Positions 32,103 to 42,646 are shown, counted from the first letter of the stretch. The stretch: DNA of 64,000 nt from Synechococcus sp. AG-686-F08 (GCA_003210315.1 QCVQ01000003.1:1-64000), one strand, 5' to 3'. Program-made: numbers and translations. Notes: generated by a model not told the origin, from the sequence alone.

Positions 32103-35100
32103 TTAAACCAAAGCCGTAAAATCACTGATACTAAATTCACCATTACCTCCAAGAATAGAATCAAACTCTGGGGCATTCTCAATCGCTTCCGAAGAAGAAA
32201 CACCCTGACGAAGAATGTCATCAGCTGCTTCCACTAAACTGAGATCACCTTCAGCATCATTGCTCAAGGCCCAGAACATCATTCCGCCAAGATCTTTCTC
32301 TTGCACGTAAGCGGCTTTTCCAGCAATCGTGGCGGTCGTTTCAATCGAACTCCATTCATCACCGTCATAGGCAAAGGCCGCTTTGCTGTTGTCATCCCAG
32401 TAGAGATTGGTCTGCCCCGTGATGACATCAGACACGATGTCTTTGTAGTCATAAACCCCAGCCTCAAACGACCCTTGCGCCGCAGCACCCGTGCCTGATT
32501 GTTGATAACCAAAGGTGCCACCATCCTCAACACCACCCCAAGCCCGGGTATAAGCAGGAGCTCCTAAAACAACCTTGTTGAGGGCAACCCCAGCCTCTTC
32601 AAAGACAGACACCGCAGACGTGACATCGTAATTGTTGGCATCCCCTGTCATCGCAGATTGATGCCCCGTTTGATTCTCCCAACCTCCATGGAAGTCGTAG
32701 GTCATTACATTATAAAAATCAACGTAAGGATCGATCCCAGCAAGATTGAGATTGGCAAGTTTTTCTGCGCCACCTGCCGTAGCGATAGACACCTCATAGT
32801 TGCCACCAGTTTGCGATTCGAGTGCATCAAGCTCACTGCGCAACTGCTCAAGCACTAGGGCAAAATTTGCCCCATCATTGGCACTCGATGCATTGCCCGC
32901 ATCACCACCACCACCGGGATATTCCCAATCAAAATCCACAACACTGAAGAAGTCATAGGTTTTGAAAATATCCACCACATCACTCGTGAACTGATCACGG
33001 CCTGCTTGCGTTGCTAAGGCCGTGCTGAACTCATCAGAGAGCGTCCATCCACCAAGGGCAAAACCAAGATCAACATTGGGGTTGAGCTCCTTAAAGCGGC
33101 TCAGTTGCTCGAAGTTACCGGCATCTTGAGGTCCAGCATCATTCCAACCAACGGGAACACTGGTGACCGTGACAGAGTCAGCCGTTTCAGTGATGGTGTA
33201 GCGATCTGAGTTGTAAGCAGCAATCAGAACTGGATCAACAGCCTGATACTCAGCTGTTGTGAAGGTTCGACTCACTTGATCAGCTGCATCAAAGCGCTTC
33301 TCCTGTGCTGCATAGGTATCAAAAAGCTCCACAGAGCCATCGGCCTTCACATCAAAGAAGCTGTAGTTGAGATGGGTCATCGCTTGCCCATTCACATCAG
33401 ACAGATTGACATCGCGCTCATACACCCCCCATTCCTCGAAATAGGTGACAATGCGCTTATCACTACCACCATTCGGAGTCTGAAAATCAACCAAGGTTGC
33501 AACAGTGAGTTCAATAGAGGGCTCAACCATTGGCGTTGAAGCTGTGCTTTGTGCAGCAACCAAATCAGCGGCGGCAGAGGAATGATCAACAACACCTCCA
33601 GCAACAGCACTCTCCGTGAAATCAAACACCTGAGCAGGGTCGATGAACTCACCAGCTGCCTGGTAATAGGACGCCTGCGAGGCACCTGGAGCCAATGGAG
33701 CAGCCCATGACTTCGGAGAAATGGAGACGTCGTAGCGACTATCGCTACGCAGCGCAGACGTCACTTCAAAGTTGCTAACCATTGTGAGTGGAGCATCCAT
33801 CACAACATCCACAGTCCAGTCGTCTCCGGCAGAACCATCTCCAACATTGGTCACGGTGATTTCGCCCGCGAAGATCCCAGACCATCCACCGGTGATCGTG
33901 GCCGATACAGAGAGTCCCTGGGAATCGGCCATCACCGGCGATGACTCAGAAGCTGGCGGTGACTCAACGACTGGCGTTACTTCAACAATGGGCAGTGGCT
34001 CAGCAATGGGCGCTGCTTGATCAGGAGCCACAACATCGGCCCCAGAAGCAGCAACAAAAAACAGCGCATTGCTGAGCTCGCCTGAATCCGGTAATCCCAC
34101 GCTGTTGGCATTAAAGGAGAGATCAACAGATTCACCAGCTGGAATCTCGAGGCCCCAGGCGGGAGGCGTAATCAACACCTGATAGACACCACCACCGAGA
34201 TCGTTCACGGAGGATTCAGCCGACCAACTCTCAAAATCGGGTTGATTGGTCAAAAAACTGAACGACCAATCCTTGAGTGCAACATTCGATGCGTTCGAGA
34301 GCGTGAGGGTTCCACCTATCCCTCCGGAATAGAGATTGCCAGCAACCGAGGCCTGCAGTTCGCCCGAGCTCGATGGCATCGGATGGTTGTGCATGGAGTG
34401 GTCAGTCATGGACTGAGACCCGTCCATCGCCATCACGATGGAATCGGGATTCACCATCAGCCCAGCGCGCACTTGGTTGCCATCGGTGGAGGCTCCACCG
34501 AGAGCTTGGGGTGTGAGGAGATCAGCCCGGCTCACCAGAGAAACCTCATCAGCCGTGAATCCAAAGGGAACCTCGAGGTTGTCCTCCATCACCTGATCGT
34601 GATGAAACTCGAGATTGGCCCCGATCAAATCACTGCGCTGAACTCCTGTTAACAGAACACTTTGATTCGTGGGCTCAAACTGAATCAATAGTCCCTGATC
34701 CGTATCAACAACAGACAGACGTTCGCGCGTACCTGTGTAGAGAAAATTCAGCTTTTGGGTTTGAGGGTCAAAGCCATTAATCACCTCTTGAACACCAAAT
34801 TGATGGGAGCGCACATACACAGTCCCAAGTTCACGGGAACCGATGCCTTGCTCCCAAGACAGCACCGCCCCAATATCTTGACGGAGATGTTCATTACCAA
34901 CAACACCAAGGTTATTGAGGCTTAGATCACTCCAGCTCAAACCCTGAAGCGCTTGCACTTGATCGGCCCAGGGATTAACAATCGCAGCTATGCCATCAGG
35001 CAATGCACCAAGAATCAAGCCATGGACGGAAATCTCTCCAAAATCAAGGCGATCTGTAGTGGGATTGAATTCGGTGATATCAGATCCTGCAGGGTTGACC

Positions 35101-35138
35101 TGATAGGTCACACCATTGGCGAAGGAATCAGTCATCAT
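32103..35138 (-). CDS. Modular GH18 chitinase with two CBM2-like domains
   Basis: A 1011-residue protein. No signal peptide is seen, as for type I-secreted or otherwise exported marine picocyanobacterial surface proteins. An N-terminal region (1-225) of unknown fold with Asp/Gly-rich loops is followed by two carbohydrate-binding modules of CBM2-like appearance (about 263-355 and 408-500, with conserved Trp), and the GH18 catalytic barrel (about 563-990). The DxDxE signature is Asp735, Asp737, Glu739 (VVDFDWEYP), with Glu739 the acid. It cleaves β-1,4 GlcNAc links of chitin. Chitin use has been described in marine Synechococcus and Prochlorococcus. It is transcribed alone; no terminator was identified downstream. 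Confidence 0.93.
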   Translation of the reverse strand: MMTDSFANGVTYQVNPAGSDITEFNPTTDRLDFGEISVHGLILGALPDGIAAIVNPWADQVQALQGLSWSDLSLNNLGVVGNEHLRQDIGAVLSWEQGIGSRELGTVYVRSHQFGVQEVINGFDPQTQKLNFLYTGTRERLSVVDTDQGLLIQFEPTNQSVLLTGVQRSDLIGANLEFHHDQVMEDNLEVPFGFTADEVSLVSRADLLTPQALGGASTDGNQVRAGLMVNPDSIVMAMDGSQSMTDHSMHNHPMPSSSGELQASVAGNLYSGGIGGTLTLSNASNVALKDWSFSFLTNQPDFESWSAESSVNDLGGGVYQVLITPPAWGLEIPAGESVDLSFNANSVGLPDSGELSNALFFVAASGADVVAPDQAAPIAEPLPIVEVTPVVESPPASESSPVMADSQGLSVSATITGGWSGIFAGEITVTNVGDGSAGDDWTVDVVMDAPLTMVSNFEVTSALRSDSRYDVSISPKSWAAPLAPGASQASYYQAAGEFIDPAQVFDFTESAVAGGVVDHSSAAADLVAAQSTASTPMVEPSIELTVATLVDFQTPNGGSDKRIVTYFEEWGVYERDVNLSDVNGQAMTHLNYSFFDVKADGSVELFDTYAAQEKRFDAADQVSRTFTTAEYQAVDPVLIAAYNSDRYTITETADSVTVTSVPVGWNDAGPQDAGNFEQLSRFKELNPNVDLGFALGGWTLSDEFSTALATQAGRDQFTSDVVDIFKTYDFFSVVDFDWEYPGGGGDAGNASSANDGANFALVLEQLRSELDALESQTGGNYEVSIATAGGAEKLANLNLAGIDPYVDFYNVMTYDFHGGWENQTGHQSAMTGDANNYDVTSAVSVFEEAGVALNKVVLGAPAYTRAWGGVEDGGTFGYQQSGTGAAAQGSFEAGVYDYKDIVSDVITGQTNLYWDDNSKAAFAYDGDEWSSIETTATIAGKAAYVQEKDLGGMMFWALSNDAEGDLSLVEAADDILRQGVSSSEAIENAPEFDSILGGNGEFSISDFTALV

Positions 35139-35461
35139 TCAGACATGAAGAACAAAAACAAGAGCAAAGATAAGTAGTTACTGAATCAGATTCAAACGAT
35201 CATCTGAGGCAACAAAGCAAGCACCAGAACAAAGCAAATCCTGAAGCATTACACTATCGAGATGAACGTCAAACCCAGATTATTAGACTCCATTTAGGAG
35301 ACCAATCATCCAAAGATCTTCCCTTAGGCAAGTAAAGGAAGATCTATCCAGAAGCACAAACCCTGAACTCTAAAACTACTTTTGCAAATCAACTACACGC
35401 AACCATGACTCAACTGCTGAGCGCCTATGACTAACTGCATCTGAACAGGAACTCAAACCAC

Positions 35462-35487
35462 AAAAAAGCTCGCCATTACTGGCGAGC
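35462..35487 (-). terminator. Terminator of the autotransporter-like gene
   Basis: GCTCGCCA-TTAC-TGGCGAGC preceded by six A, so followed by six T on the minus strand. It lies 83 bp below the end of the 35570 gene. The rest of the gap 35139-35569 has no gene. Confidence 0.8.
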
Positions 35488-35569
35488 CAAAAACTAACAA
35501 TCGTGAATAAGGACCTTTCAAAGCCCCCCCTAGAGCAACAGAGCTAGCGCATCCGAGGAAGCAGAGAGA

Positions 35570-37477
35570 TCAGAAGCGGAAGGTCACACCGCCACTTGCT
35601 CTCCAATCAGCAGACTTACTGAACCAAATCTTGGCGCCACCTTTGGCATACAGCATCCAAGACGATGATTCACCCCCAAAGATCGAGTAATCAACTCCTC
35701 CTTCTAACAACACTCCGTTTTCCATCTCTTGATTGGATGGAATCTTGGCCGTTGTTGGATTCTCTGCATTAGCCCTTTGATATGAGACATCACCGTTGTT
35801 GGTGTTCCAATCGGCAAGCCAGGCAACACGCAATGACGGCGTCAACAAATTGCCGTTGTCATAGGGAATCGGCCATGAAAACTTGGATCCCAGCGCTGTT
35901 TGCAGAAATTGATCGGAATAAGACTTGACCTTTAATGCCAACGCGTCATACCGGCCTGATTCCTTGTAAGACGCATCGTTGTTGCCGTTCCACGTTGCCG
36001 TTAGCTGTGGGTCAACAATCACTCCACCCCACAGCACAGGAGCTCCAACACGCAAAGCGCCAACATAAGAGGTGGTGTTTTTTGTGGCGGTGTACGTTTC
36101 ATCGATCACACCACCCAACAAAACCTGGCGTTTGTTGTCACCTGAAAAAGATGTGGCACCGAAAAGGCCTTGGACATAAAAGCCCTTATCCACGTAAGAA
36201 GCCGTTAAACCACCGCCCCAGCCCGAGGGATTCCAAGAACCATTCCCTGTGTATTCACCAGCAAACTGATTCAGCGAGATACTTCCATAGTGACCAAAAA
36301 CACCAACTTCAACCTTATCGGCAACCGGTGCATCCACACCAACAACAACACCACCGTGCGTTGAATAAAAATCGTTATAAACATCAGGATAATAAATACC
36401 ATTCTTCTCAAGACCGCCGGTACTAAACGGAGACATGCTTCCTGCAAACCCTTTCACCCAGGCACGCATTCCACCATTGAGATAAATACTTCTTGGATCT
36501 TGATCCTCCACATAATTAAGTCCTCCAATCTCTAACACATCAGTGGATTGACTCGCTGATGCAATCAGCGTTTTATCAAGATAATCAGAGGCTTGGGCAT
36601 CATCCAGCTCTCCATCCTTCATCCACAGGCCTCGCACAGGCTCACGAGAAGGAACAACATCTTCCTCTGTTTCGACTTTGTCGATCTCAACAACAACCTC
36701 TTCTTCTACTTCCATCAAATATCGCGTTGGCAACTGCTCTAAAATCGTGTCTGCAAGATCATTACTGAAGGCTTGCGTAGCCAAACCACCTGCTGCAATG
36801 ACATTACGTGGAATAAGAAGTGTACTGACAAGCTCACCCAACCTGGCTTGGCGCTCTGACTTACTTAAACCTGTAAGTCTTGAGAGAATTCCAGCATCGA
36901 TATCTGAAGGGGTTTCATCAAGAATGTCTATAAAATCGTCAATATTTCCGGGGCCAGACTCTTCACAATTGCCCGAGAAATCTTCTCCTGCATAGAACTG
37001 AATTTTATAAGTATCACTATTGCTTCCAGCTGCTGTTGTGTAATGCAACTGTTCACTATTCTGGTAATAAAAAATTCCATTACCTGAATTTTTTTTGGGC
37101 GTTGCCAGTACGTATGTTGCAGTACCAGTTTTACCATCATAGTAATAAGCAGGGTCAGCAAGAAATGCATAGGACCCGTATTTTGAAGCCAAAGAAGGAG
37201 AGTCTCCATTTGGAGCCCAAGGGGTATTCACAAAGCCCCTGTCTTCTTCAGCTTTCCCCCAACTTGCTTGAGACGCAGGCAACAAAGTGTAGGAAGTAAT
37301 CAAATAACAATTAGCCCCTACCTCAGCCTTAATCGAGTTTGGCAGAGGCGCAGTTCCGAGCTCTGTCGGATTCGCAATTGAAGATAATGGAACACCCAAC
37401 AACAGAATGGAAGCCCCAACAAAACAAGCTAAGGATTCAGAAAAGACACTTTCCGAAGTGGTGGAACGATTCATCAA
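35570..37477 (-). CDS. Autotransporter-type outer-membrane protein
   Basis: A 635-residue protein with a signal peptide (LACFVGASILLLGVPLSSIA). Residues about 40-330 form a passenger of unknown function with a Glu-rich segment (EVEEEVVVEIDKVETEE). The C-terminal about 290 residues are a β-barrel: aromatic, alternating, ending in the outer-membrane signature GVTFRF with terminal Phe, and strands such as GGVVVGVDAPVADKVEVGVFGHYGS. It fits the autotransporter (PF03797) family; passenger function unknown. It has its own terminator. Confidence 0.8.
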   Translation of the reverse strand: MMNRSTTSESVFSESLACFVGASILLLGVPLSSIANPTELGTAPLPNSIKAEVGANCYLITSYTLLPASQASWGKAEEDRGFVNTPWAPNGDSPSLASKYGSYAFLADPAYYYDGKTGTATYVLATPKKNSGNGIFYYQNSEQLHYTTAAGSNSDTYKIQFYAGEDFSGNCEESGPGNIDDFIDILDETPSDIDAGILSRLTGLSKSERQARLGELVSTLLIPRNVIAAGGLATQAFSNDLADTILEQLPTRYLMEVEEEVVVEIDKVETEEDVVPSREPVRGLWMKDGELDDAQASDYLDKTLIASASQSTDVLEIGGLNYVEDQDPRSIYLNGGMRAWVKGFAGSMSPFSTGGLEKNGIYYPDVYNDFYSTHGGVVVGVDAPVADKVEVGVFGHYGSISLNQFAGEYTGNGSWNPSGWGGGLTASYVDKGFYVQGLFGATSFSGDNKRQVLLGGVIDETYTATKNTTSYVGALRVGAPVLWGGVIVDPQLTATWNGNNDASYKESGRYDALALKVKSYSDQFLQTALGSKFSWPIPYDNGNLLTPSLRVAWLADWNTNNGDVSYQRANAENPTTAKIPSNQEMENGVLLEGGVDYSIFGGESSSWMLYAKGGAKIWFSKSADWRASGGVTFRF

Positions 37478-37604
37478 ACCAAATAATTTATCTCAAATAT
37501 TTTAATTAAAAAAATAAACCCTGAAATAAAATTGGGATTTTTTGCACTTTTCGAACCATTGCTAATTAAGCAAGTCTAATGAGCCAAACAGAAATTATTA
37601 TATT

Positions 37605-40106
37605 TCAACTATTACTAGCCCCAGGAATCGTTTCCCAATCGGTGTGCGTGGCCCAAAGGCCCCAAATCGCCATCGCCCGCAGGTAGTGGCAAGCCCTGAA
37701 GGTGTTCACGGCCGTGATCGCTTCCGGGGTGCGGAATTGCAAGCCCCCCGAATACACCTGTGTCACCACCGCTGAGCAGATCGCTTCTGCGGTTTTGCTT
37801 TCACCCATCAAGCGGTAATAGCTGGCAATTCCAAAGTTGATCCCCGTCCACACCTCCAAGGGGTGGGTGCCATTTGGATCCAAGGGCGTGCCATCACGGC
37901 GCAAGCCATTGGCCACCCCGAGCGATCCGCCAGCAAAGTTGTCAAAACAGGCCTCCTTCACCGCGTTCAAGGTGCTGCGGCTGTTGGCCTCACTCACCAC
38001 CGGCGGTAATTCCAGCAAGCGCGCATAGAAATCACCGCAGAGCTGATCGGCCATCACCACCGGCGTACCGCTTTCAGCATCGATGTCGTAGTACTCACCG
38101 TTCCAAAGCAGCGTGTCGAAATTGGCGCGCGATTGCTCCAGCCAACCACTGAAAGTGTGCTGCTCATCGCCGGTCTCCAATCCCAGCTCCAGCTGCAGCC
38201 GTTGCGCCATCGCTAAGGCCGCTTCCAAGGCCGCGATCCAGAGCGCACCGCAATACGCACTCACCCCCTTGAGCGGCCAATCATCAAAGGTTTGATCGGG
38301 GGCGCCGCCGTTATCGGGCAGGCCATCGTCATTCACATCAAATTGCTTGAGGTAATGCAGGGCCTGCACCGCCGCAGGCCAGCACTCCGCCAGAAAGCTC
38401 AGGTCTTCTCCGGTGGGAGCCAATTTGAACGTGCGCCACACCTGCAGCACGTAATCGCTGGCGAGATCCTTCCAGAGATTGCAGTCCTGATAGGCGGTGT
38501 AGTTGGTGGCATCAAATGGCACTTCATTCGGTGCCCCCAAATCGTGGGGTGTGGCCCCTTTCACCTTTCGGTCTGCTTCCACCCGGCCGCGGCCCTGGGT
38601 GAAATACCAACCGATCGGTCGTTGGGTGGCATCCGCCGCTGGAATCGCTCGGGCAAAGCTGCGAATCACCGCCTTATCGAGCTCTGGCCAAAGCTGGAGC
38701 AACGCAAAGGAACCGTACAAACGCACATCAAGGCTTTCGTACCAGGCGTAATCGAGGCACTCGAGCACGCCAAAGCGGCCATAGGGATCCTTGGAGCTGG
38801 CAGCCGTCCAGAGGCTGCCGCCACTGGCGAGGTCGTAGAGCTCGTTGAACAGCGCCATGCGCAGCTCCTCGGGAAGCTCCTTGCGCGCCAACACCGGCGC
38901 TTGCCAGGCTTCGATTTGTTCATGCCAAGACGTCCAATCGCGCAGGGCTTCCGCCGCAATCGCTGCCGCGTGGCAACCATCAACGCCATAAAAGTCGGTG
39001 TAGCGGCGCAGGTCGCGCACCCCCGTCGCAAAGCTCGTGACCGGCAGATCCCAGCTGATCGCCACCGGAATCTCTCGGGTTTCACCCGGCGCCAGGGTGA
39101 GTTTCACGGCGATCGCCGCACTGGCATGTTCGCCCTTTCGGCTGGCGCGATCGTTGTTGCTATCGGGGATCACCCCGTCCGTGGCAAAGGGCTGCCAGAG
39201 CTCGGCACCATCACTGCTGGGATCCCAGCGGCTGCAGCGCATCAGCTCCACCCCTTCCAGCGTGTCTGGCAGAGCCAGACACCACTGCCCTTGTCCTTCC
39301 GCCACCGGCGTTGAGCGCTTGCCATCGAGCAGCACCCCGCTCAGGCCATCAGCATCGATCCAACGGTTGCTCTGACCCTCGCCGTCTCCAATCGCTGGGG
39401 CGTAGTTGTGCTCTGGGCTGCCGTCATCGCGAAAGTGCACCTCCGCCGCTGCATCGGTGTTGGTGAACCAACCCACCGTGTTGCGCCAACTCAGCAGCAG
39501 CGACAGCTCTAAAGGCTTTTTGGTGGGATTGGTGAGGGTCCAGCGGAACACCGCCACCGGATAACTGCTGCGTTGGTAATCACCAGGAAGGATCGGGCTG
39601 AACGCCTCGCAACTCACCTCAGCGCGAAACACCCCTTCGTAGTGGTTCCAGCTCAGGGGGTAGCGAGCGGCATAGGTGCCGGTGCTGTTCTCCTCCGTAC
39701 TGGCGGGATACCACTGCCAGCTGCTCAGCGGCTTGCCTGACTCCGGCCTGGAATCATCGCGCGTTGGCTCCGTCGCTAAGGCATGAACGCGCACCTGATC
39801 GCCTTGCTTTTCCCAAAGCGCGAATTGGCAATCGGGGATGCTGCCGTACCAATGCTCACCGCCATCGAGGTGCCAAAGATTGAAATCACCACGGGAGCTA
39901 CGACCAAGACAACCGGCACCAAACCCACCAAGGGGCATCCCATGCCAAGGGCCATCGTCGAGGTTGCTGGCGTAGCGCACCGTAAACGGGGTCTGCCAAC
40001 CCAAGCCAAAGGAGCGACTCCAGCTGGCTTCTGGTGGTTGCCAACCCTTGCCTGATGAGCCGCGGCTCAGCCGTGAACGCAATGCGGACAGTCCGAGCGG
40101 TGCCAT
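37605..40106 (-). CDS. GH116-type beta-glucosidase / glucosylceramidase-like
   Basis: An 833-residue protein. The N-terminal half has the GBA2-type β-sandwich motif PWHGMPLGGFGAGCLGRSSRGDFNLWHLDGGEHWYGS; the second half is an (α/α) barrel with LWNGEYYDIDAESG, DQLCGDFYARLL and HPLEVWTGINFGIASYY. This is the GH116 family (non-lysosomal glucosylceramidase and bacterial β-glucosidases). The enzyme cleaves β-glucosides; the natural substrate here is unknown. No signal peptide is obvious, so it may be cytosolic. Genes in its neighbourhood act on carbohydrates. Confidence 0.9.
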   Translation of the reverse strand: MAPLGLSALRSRLSRGSSGKGWQPPEASWSRSFGLGWQTPFTVRYASNLDDGPWHGMPLGGFGAGCLGRSSRGDFNLWHLDGGEHWYGSIPDCQFALWEKQGDQVRVHALATEPTRDDSRPESGKPLSSWQWYPASTEENSTGTYAARYPLSWNHYEGVFRAEVSCEAFSPILPGDYQRSSYPVAVFRWTLTNPTKKPLELSLLLSWRNTVGWFTNTDAAAEVHFRDDGSPEHNYAPAIGDGEGQSNRWIDADGLSGVLLDGKRSTPVAEGQGQWCLALPDTLEGVELMRCSRWDPSSDGAELWQPFATDGVIPDSNNDRASRKGEHASAAIAVKLTLAPGETREIPVAISWDLPVTSFATGVRDLRRYTDFYGVDGCHAAAIAAEALRDWTSWHEQIEAWQAPVLARKELPEELRMALFNELYDLASGGSLWTAASSKDPYGRFGVLECLDYAWYESLDVRLYGSFALLQLWPELDKAVIRSFARAIPAADATQRPIGWYFTQGRGRVEADRKVKGATPHDLGAPNEVPFDATNYTAYQDCNLWKDLASDYVLQVWRTFKLAPTGEDLSFLAECWPAAVQALHYLKQFDVNDDGLPDNGGAPDQTFDDWPLKGVSAYCGALWIAALEAALAMAQRLQLELGLETGDEQHTFSGWLEQSRANFDTLLWNGEYYDIDAESGTPVVMADQLCGDFYARLLELPPVVSEANSRSTLNAVKEACFDNFAGGSLGVANGLRRDGTPLDPNGTHPLEVWTGINFGIASYYRLMGESKTAEAICSAVVTQVYSGGLQFRTPEAITAVNTFRACHYLRAMAIWGLWATHTDWETIPGASNS

Positions 40107-40278
40107 GCAAAGGCCGAAAGTGGCTCCAGATTGCCAGAGCTGGCCAGAAGAGCCAGGGCCTTGCTATTAGCTAGGCGACTGAACCCTTTGCAACTGCAGC
40201 CTTTAAACGCTCACTGGCAGCCAAGCCCCCACCCCTTCGCCGCTGGCGATGCCCTGATGGAGAACGCGTGAGAACCCA

Positions 40279-41817
40279 GTGAGAGTAGGCAATTTAAGGG
40301 AATTGCAATCGCTAGCTTGCATCCCCTTTTTGGGCATCCTTGCCAGCCTGCAGCTGATCGATCCCAGCGTGGCCAATATCGCCTTGGTGAAAGCCAGTGA
40401 TGCCTTGCAGATGCATGGCGCTGTGTTGGCCCTAGGCGCCAGCGTTTCCACCCTGGCCCAAGCCGCATCGGTGCTGGTGATGGGCTTTTTCGGCGACCGT
40501 TTTGGCCGGCGGCGGGTGCTGGCGGCCTCGCTGCTCCTGGCCCTATTGGGGAACCTGCTGTCGATGCTGTCCGGCGAGGCGGGCCTATTCCTAGTCGGCC
40601 GTGCTCTCACCGGCATCGCCCTCGGCTCAGTGCTCACCAGCACTTTTGCCAGCGTGCGCTTCGTCACCCCGGCCGCTGGCGTGAGCGCCGCCCTCGGCCT
40701 CTGGAACCTGCTGATCGTGGTGGGCTTCATCAGCGGCTCCCTGATCGGTGGCTGGATGGCCACGATCCATTGGCGCCTGTCTTTTTTACTGGTGCCGATC
40801 ATTTGCAGCGCAAGCCTGCTGCTCCTACCCGCACTGCTGCCTGCCATTCCAGGCAATCGCTCCCTCAAGCCCGACCTCCCCGGCCTAGCGAGTATTGCGG
40901 TCGCCATGGTGCTGTTTTTATTTGGCATTAACCACGCCGCCTTAGGGCTGCGCAGCCCCAGCTTCTGGCTGCCGGCCTCTAGTGGATTGCTGTTGTTTGT
41001 GCTGCACATCACGATTGAGCGCCGCAGCCATAAGCCAATCTTTCCGCCCCGGCTCTACCTGCGCGGTTTCTTTGCCGCAGCAGTGATCAACGGAATCGGC
41101 TGGAATGTGGCGCAAGCGGTGGTGCAACTGCAAACCAGCAACTTCTGGCAACTGGTGCAGGGGTACAGCACCAGTGCGGTGGCCTTCGCTCAGCTGCCCT
41201 TTCTGATCTGCTTTGGCGTGGCGGGGATCTACGCCGGACGCTGGATGGGTCCAGGCCGGCGCACCTTGAGTTTGATGGCAGGCGGCAGCCTGGCGTTGGT
41301 GCTTGGCCTCGCTCTATTCGCGATCGTGCAAGTGCAAACGCCCTATTGGCAGCTGCTGCCGGCGTTGATGCTGGCGGGCCTCGGGCTCGCCTTTGTGGCG
41401 GTGCCGCAGTCCGCCTTGTTTGTGCAAGAAGCACCGGAGGATTGCTTTGGATCGGTGTTGGCTTTCCGCACCACCAGCGGGCAGCTGGGCTTTGCCTTTG
41501 GGCTCGCCGCTAGCGGAACGATGATCAGCGGCTTTGGCTTCCATGATCTCCACAGCCGCATGCAGGCCGCCGGACTGGGCTTGGAGCATCTGCCCCAACT
41601 CGACGAGCAGATTCGTCTGTTTTTACGCAATAGCCCGATATCGCTTGAAGGATCGGCGTCTCAGCAACTGCTCAAGCTGTTGCGGGAGGCCTACACCCAG
41701 GGGCTAGCGGGAACGATGGTGGTCGTGGCGGTGATCACCGGGCTGCTGTTTGCGATCAGCTTGCTGCTGCTGATCATTGGCCGTGAACAGCAACTGCTCC
41801 ATCAAGAGGGTTCCTGA
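40279..41817 (+). CDS. MFS transporter, DHA2-like
   Basis: A 512-residue membrane protein starting at GTG. About 14 hydrophobic segments are visible, with the MFS loop GDRFGRRR between spans 2 and 3 and the repeated G/A-rich helix packing pattern. It is most like the 14-span DHA2 drug/H+ antiporter branch; substrate unknown. The end overlaps the convergent 41802 gene. The divergent promoter region with the GH116 gene is 172 bp. Confidence 0.9.
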   Translation: MRVGNLRELQSLACIPFLGILASLQLIDPSVANIALVKASDALQMHGAVLALGASVSTLAQAASVLVMGFFGDRFGRRRVLAASLLLALLGNLLSMLSGEAGLFLVGRALTGIALGSVLTSTFASVRFVTPAAGVSAALGLWNLLIVVGFISGSLIGGWMATIHWRLSFLLVPIICSASLLLLPALLPAIPGNRSLKPDLPGLASIAVAMVLFLFGINHAALGLRSPSFWLPASSGLLLFVLHITIERRSHKPIFPPRLYLRGFFAAAVINGIGWNVAQAVVQLQTSNFWQLVQGYSTSAVAFAQLPFLICFGVAGIYAGRWMGPGRRTLSLMAGGSLALVLGLALFAIVQVQTPYWQLLPALMLAGLGLAFVAVPQSALFVQEAPEDCFGSVLAFRTTSGQLGFAFGLAASGTMISGFGFHDLHSRMQAAGLGLEHLPQLDEQIRLFLRNSPISLEGSASQQLLKLLREAYTQGLAGTMVVVAVITGLLFAISLLLLIIGREQQLLHQEGS

Positions 41818-42071
41818 GCGATGCCGTCTTCCGCATCGAGCAAGGCATCGAGCGTGACCGCTGTGCGCACCAGCGCTTGATAGCGCTGCAGCACCCGTCG
41901 ATTGCGCTCCAACCAACGCGCGGCATCGGCGGGCGTATCTCGGCTTCCCCCACTCACCAAGCCGGAGGGATTATCCACATCCATCAGCTCTAAATCACCC
42001 TGTTGGGCCAGGAGTGCAAGAAGGATGTCGTGCAGGCGTTGACGGCGCTCCTTGATCCCATTGGTGCACAT
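41802..42071 (-). CDS. Hypothetical protein
   Basis: An 89-residue helical protein from ATG 42071 (MCTNGIKERRQRLHDILLALL); an earlier in-frame ATG at 42134 would overlap the divergent 42146 gene region and looks less likely. The C-terminal half is acidic (TLDALLDAEDGIAQEPS). Family not recognised. It converges on the MFS gene. Confidence 0.5.
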   Translation of the reverse strand: MCTNGIKERRQRLHDILLALLAQQGDLELMDVDNPSGLVSGGSRDTPADAARWLERNRRVLQRYQALVRTAVTLDALLDAEDGIAQEPS

Positions 42072-42145
42072 TTCAATCACACCGCGAGCGTTGTGGCCAT
42101 CTTGAAGGGATGGAGGTCTCATGCCTCCGCGCATCCACCATTTTC

Positions 42146-42646
42146 ATGCTTGTTTCCAAACGAAGCAAGGTGCTGACAGCTCTGCTTGCGCTCTGCAGCG
42201 GCCTTGGCGCTCCAGCGGTTCTCGCCGAGGAGCTTTACGTACTCGACACCACCTGCAGCACCCCAACCTCCCCCAACTTTTCCTGCCAAGTGAAGGCCGT
42301 TGATGTGGATGACACCACGGAATATCGCCATCGCTTTGGATCACGCACCGTGAGCTACCGCGTGATTGAAGACCCCTACGTCCGCATCGAAGGACAGGCC
42401 TATCCGGGCGCACCGTGGACATCGGTGAAAAACGCCAACATCAATTTCAAAACCGAACAGCTTTGCTTCAACAGCAAGGCGTTTTGTGTCAACAACCCCA
42501 CCTTCCTGGCCGATGTGCTGACCCAAGGCGGGCATGCCTTTCAAGGCCGGACCCGCATCGGTTTGGCCTTTGCCAGCAACGGCCGTGTGGATGTGTCTTG
42601 CTTCGACAACGGCTGCGATCGCCTCATGGAGGCCATTCAAAAATGA
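42146..42646 (+). CDS. Secreted protein of unknown function
   Basis: A 166-residue protein from ATG 42146 with a signal peptide (KVLTALLALCSGLGAPAVLA). I prefer this start over 42110 because it gives a normal signal sequence. The mature part holds four or more Cys (TTCSTPT, FSCQVKA, LCFNSKAFCVNN, VSCFDNGC), probably disulfide-bonded. The stop overlaps the next ATG by 4 bases. Confidence 0.65.
   Translation: MLVSKRSKVLTALLALCSGLGAPAVLAEELYVLDTTCSTPTSPNFSCQVKAVDVDDTTEYRHRFGSRTVSYRVIEDPYVRIEGQAYPGAPWTSVKNANINFKTEQLCFNSKAFCVNNPTFLADVLTQGGHAFQGRTRIGLAFASNGRVDVSCFDNGCDRLMEAIQK

Noticed and set aside
37874-39375. Long plus-strand frames opposite the GH116 gene
   Set aside because: They are antisense shadows in GC-rich DNA; the minus-strand frame has clear GH116 motifs.
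40279-41817. Treating the MFS gene as part of the chitinase/GH116 sugar pathway
   Set aside because: It is divergently transcribed and resembles drug-type DHA2 transporters, so no sugar link can be supported.
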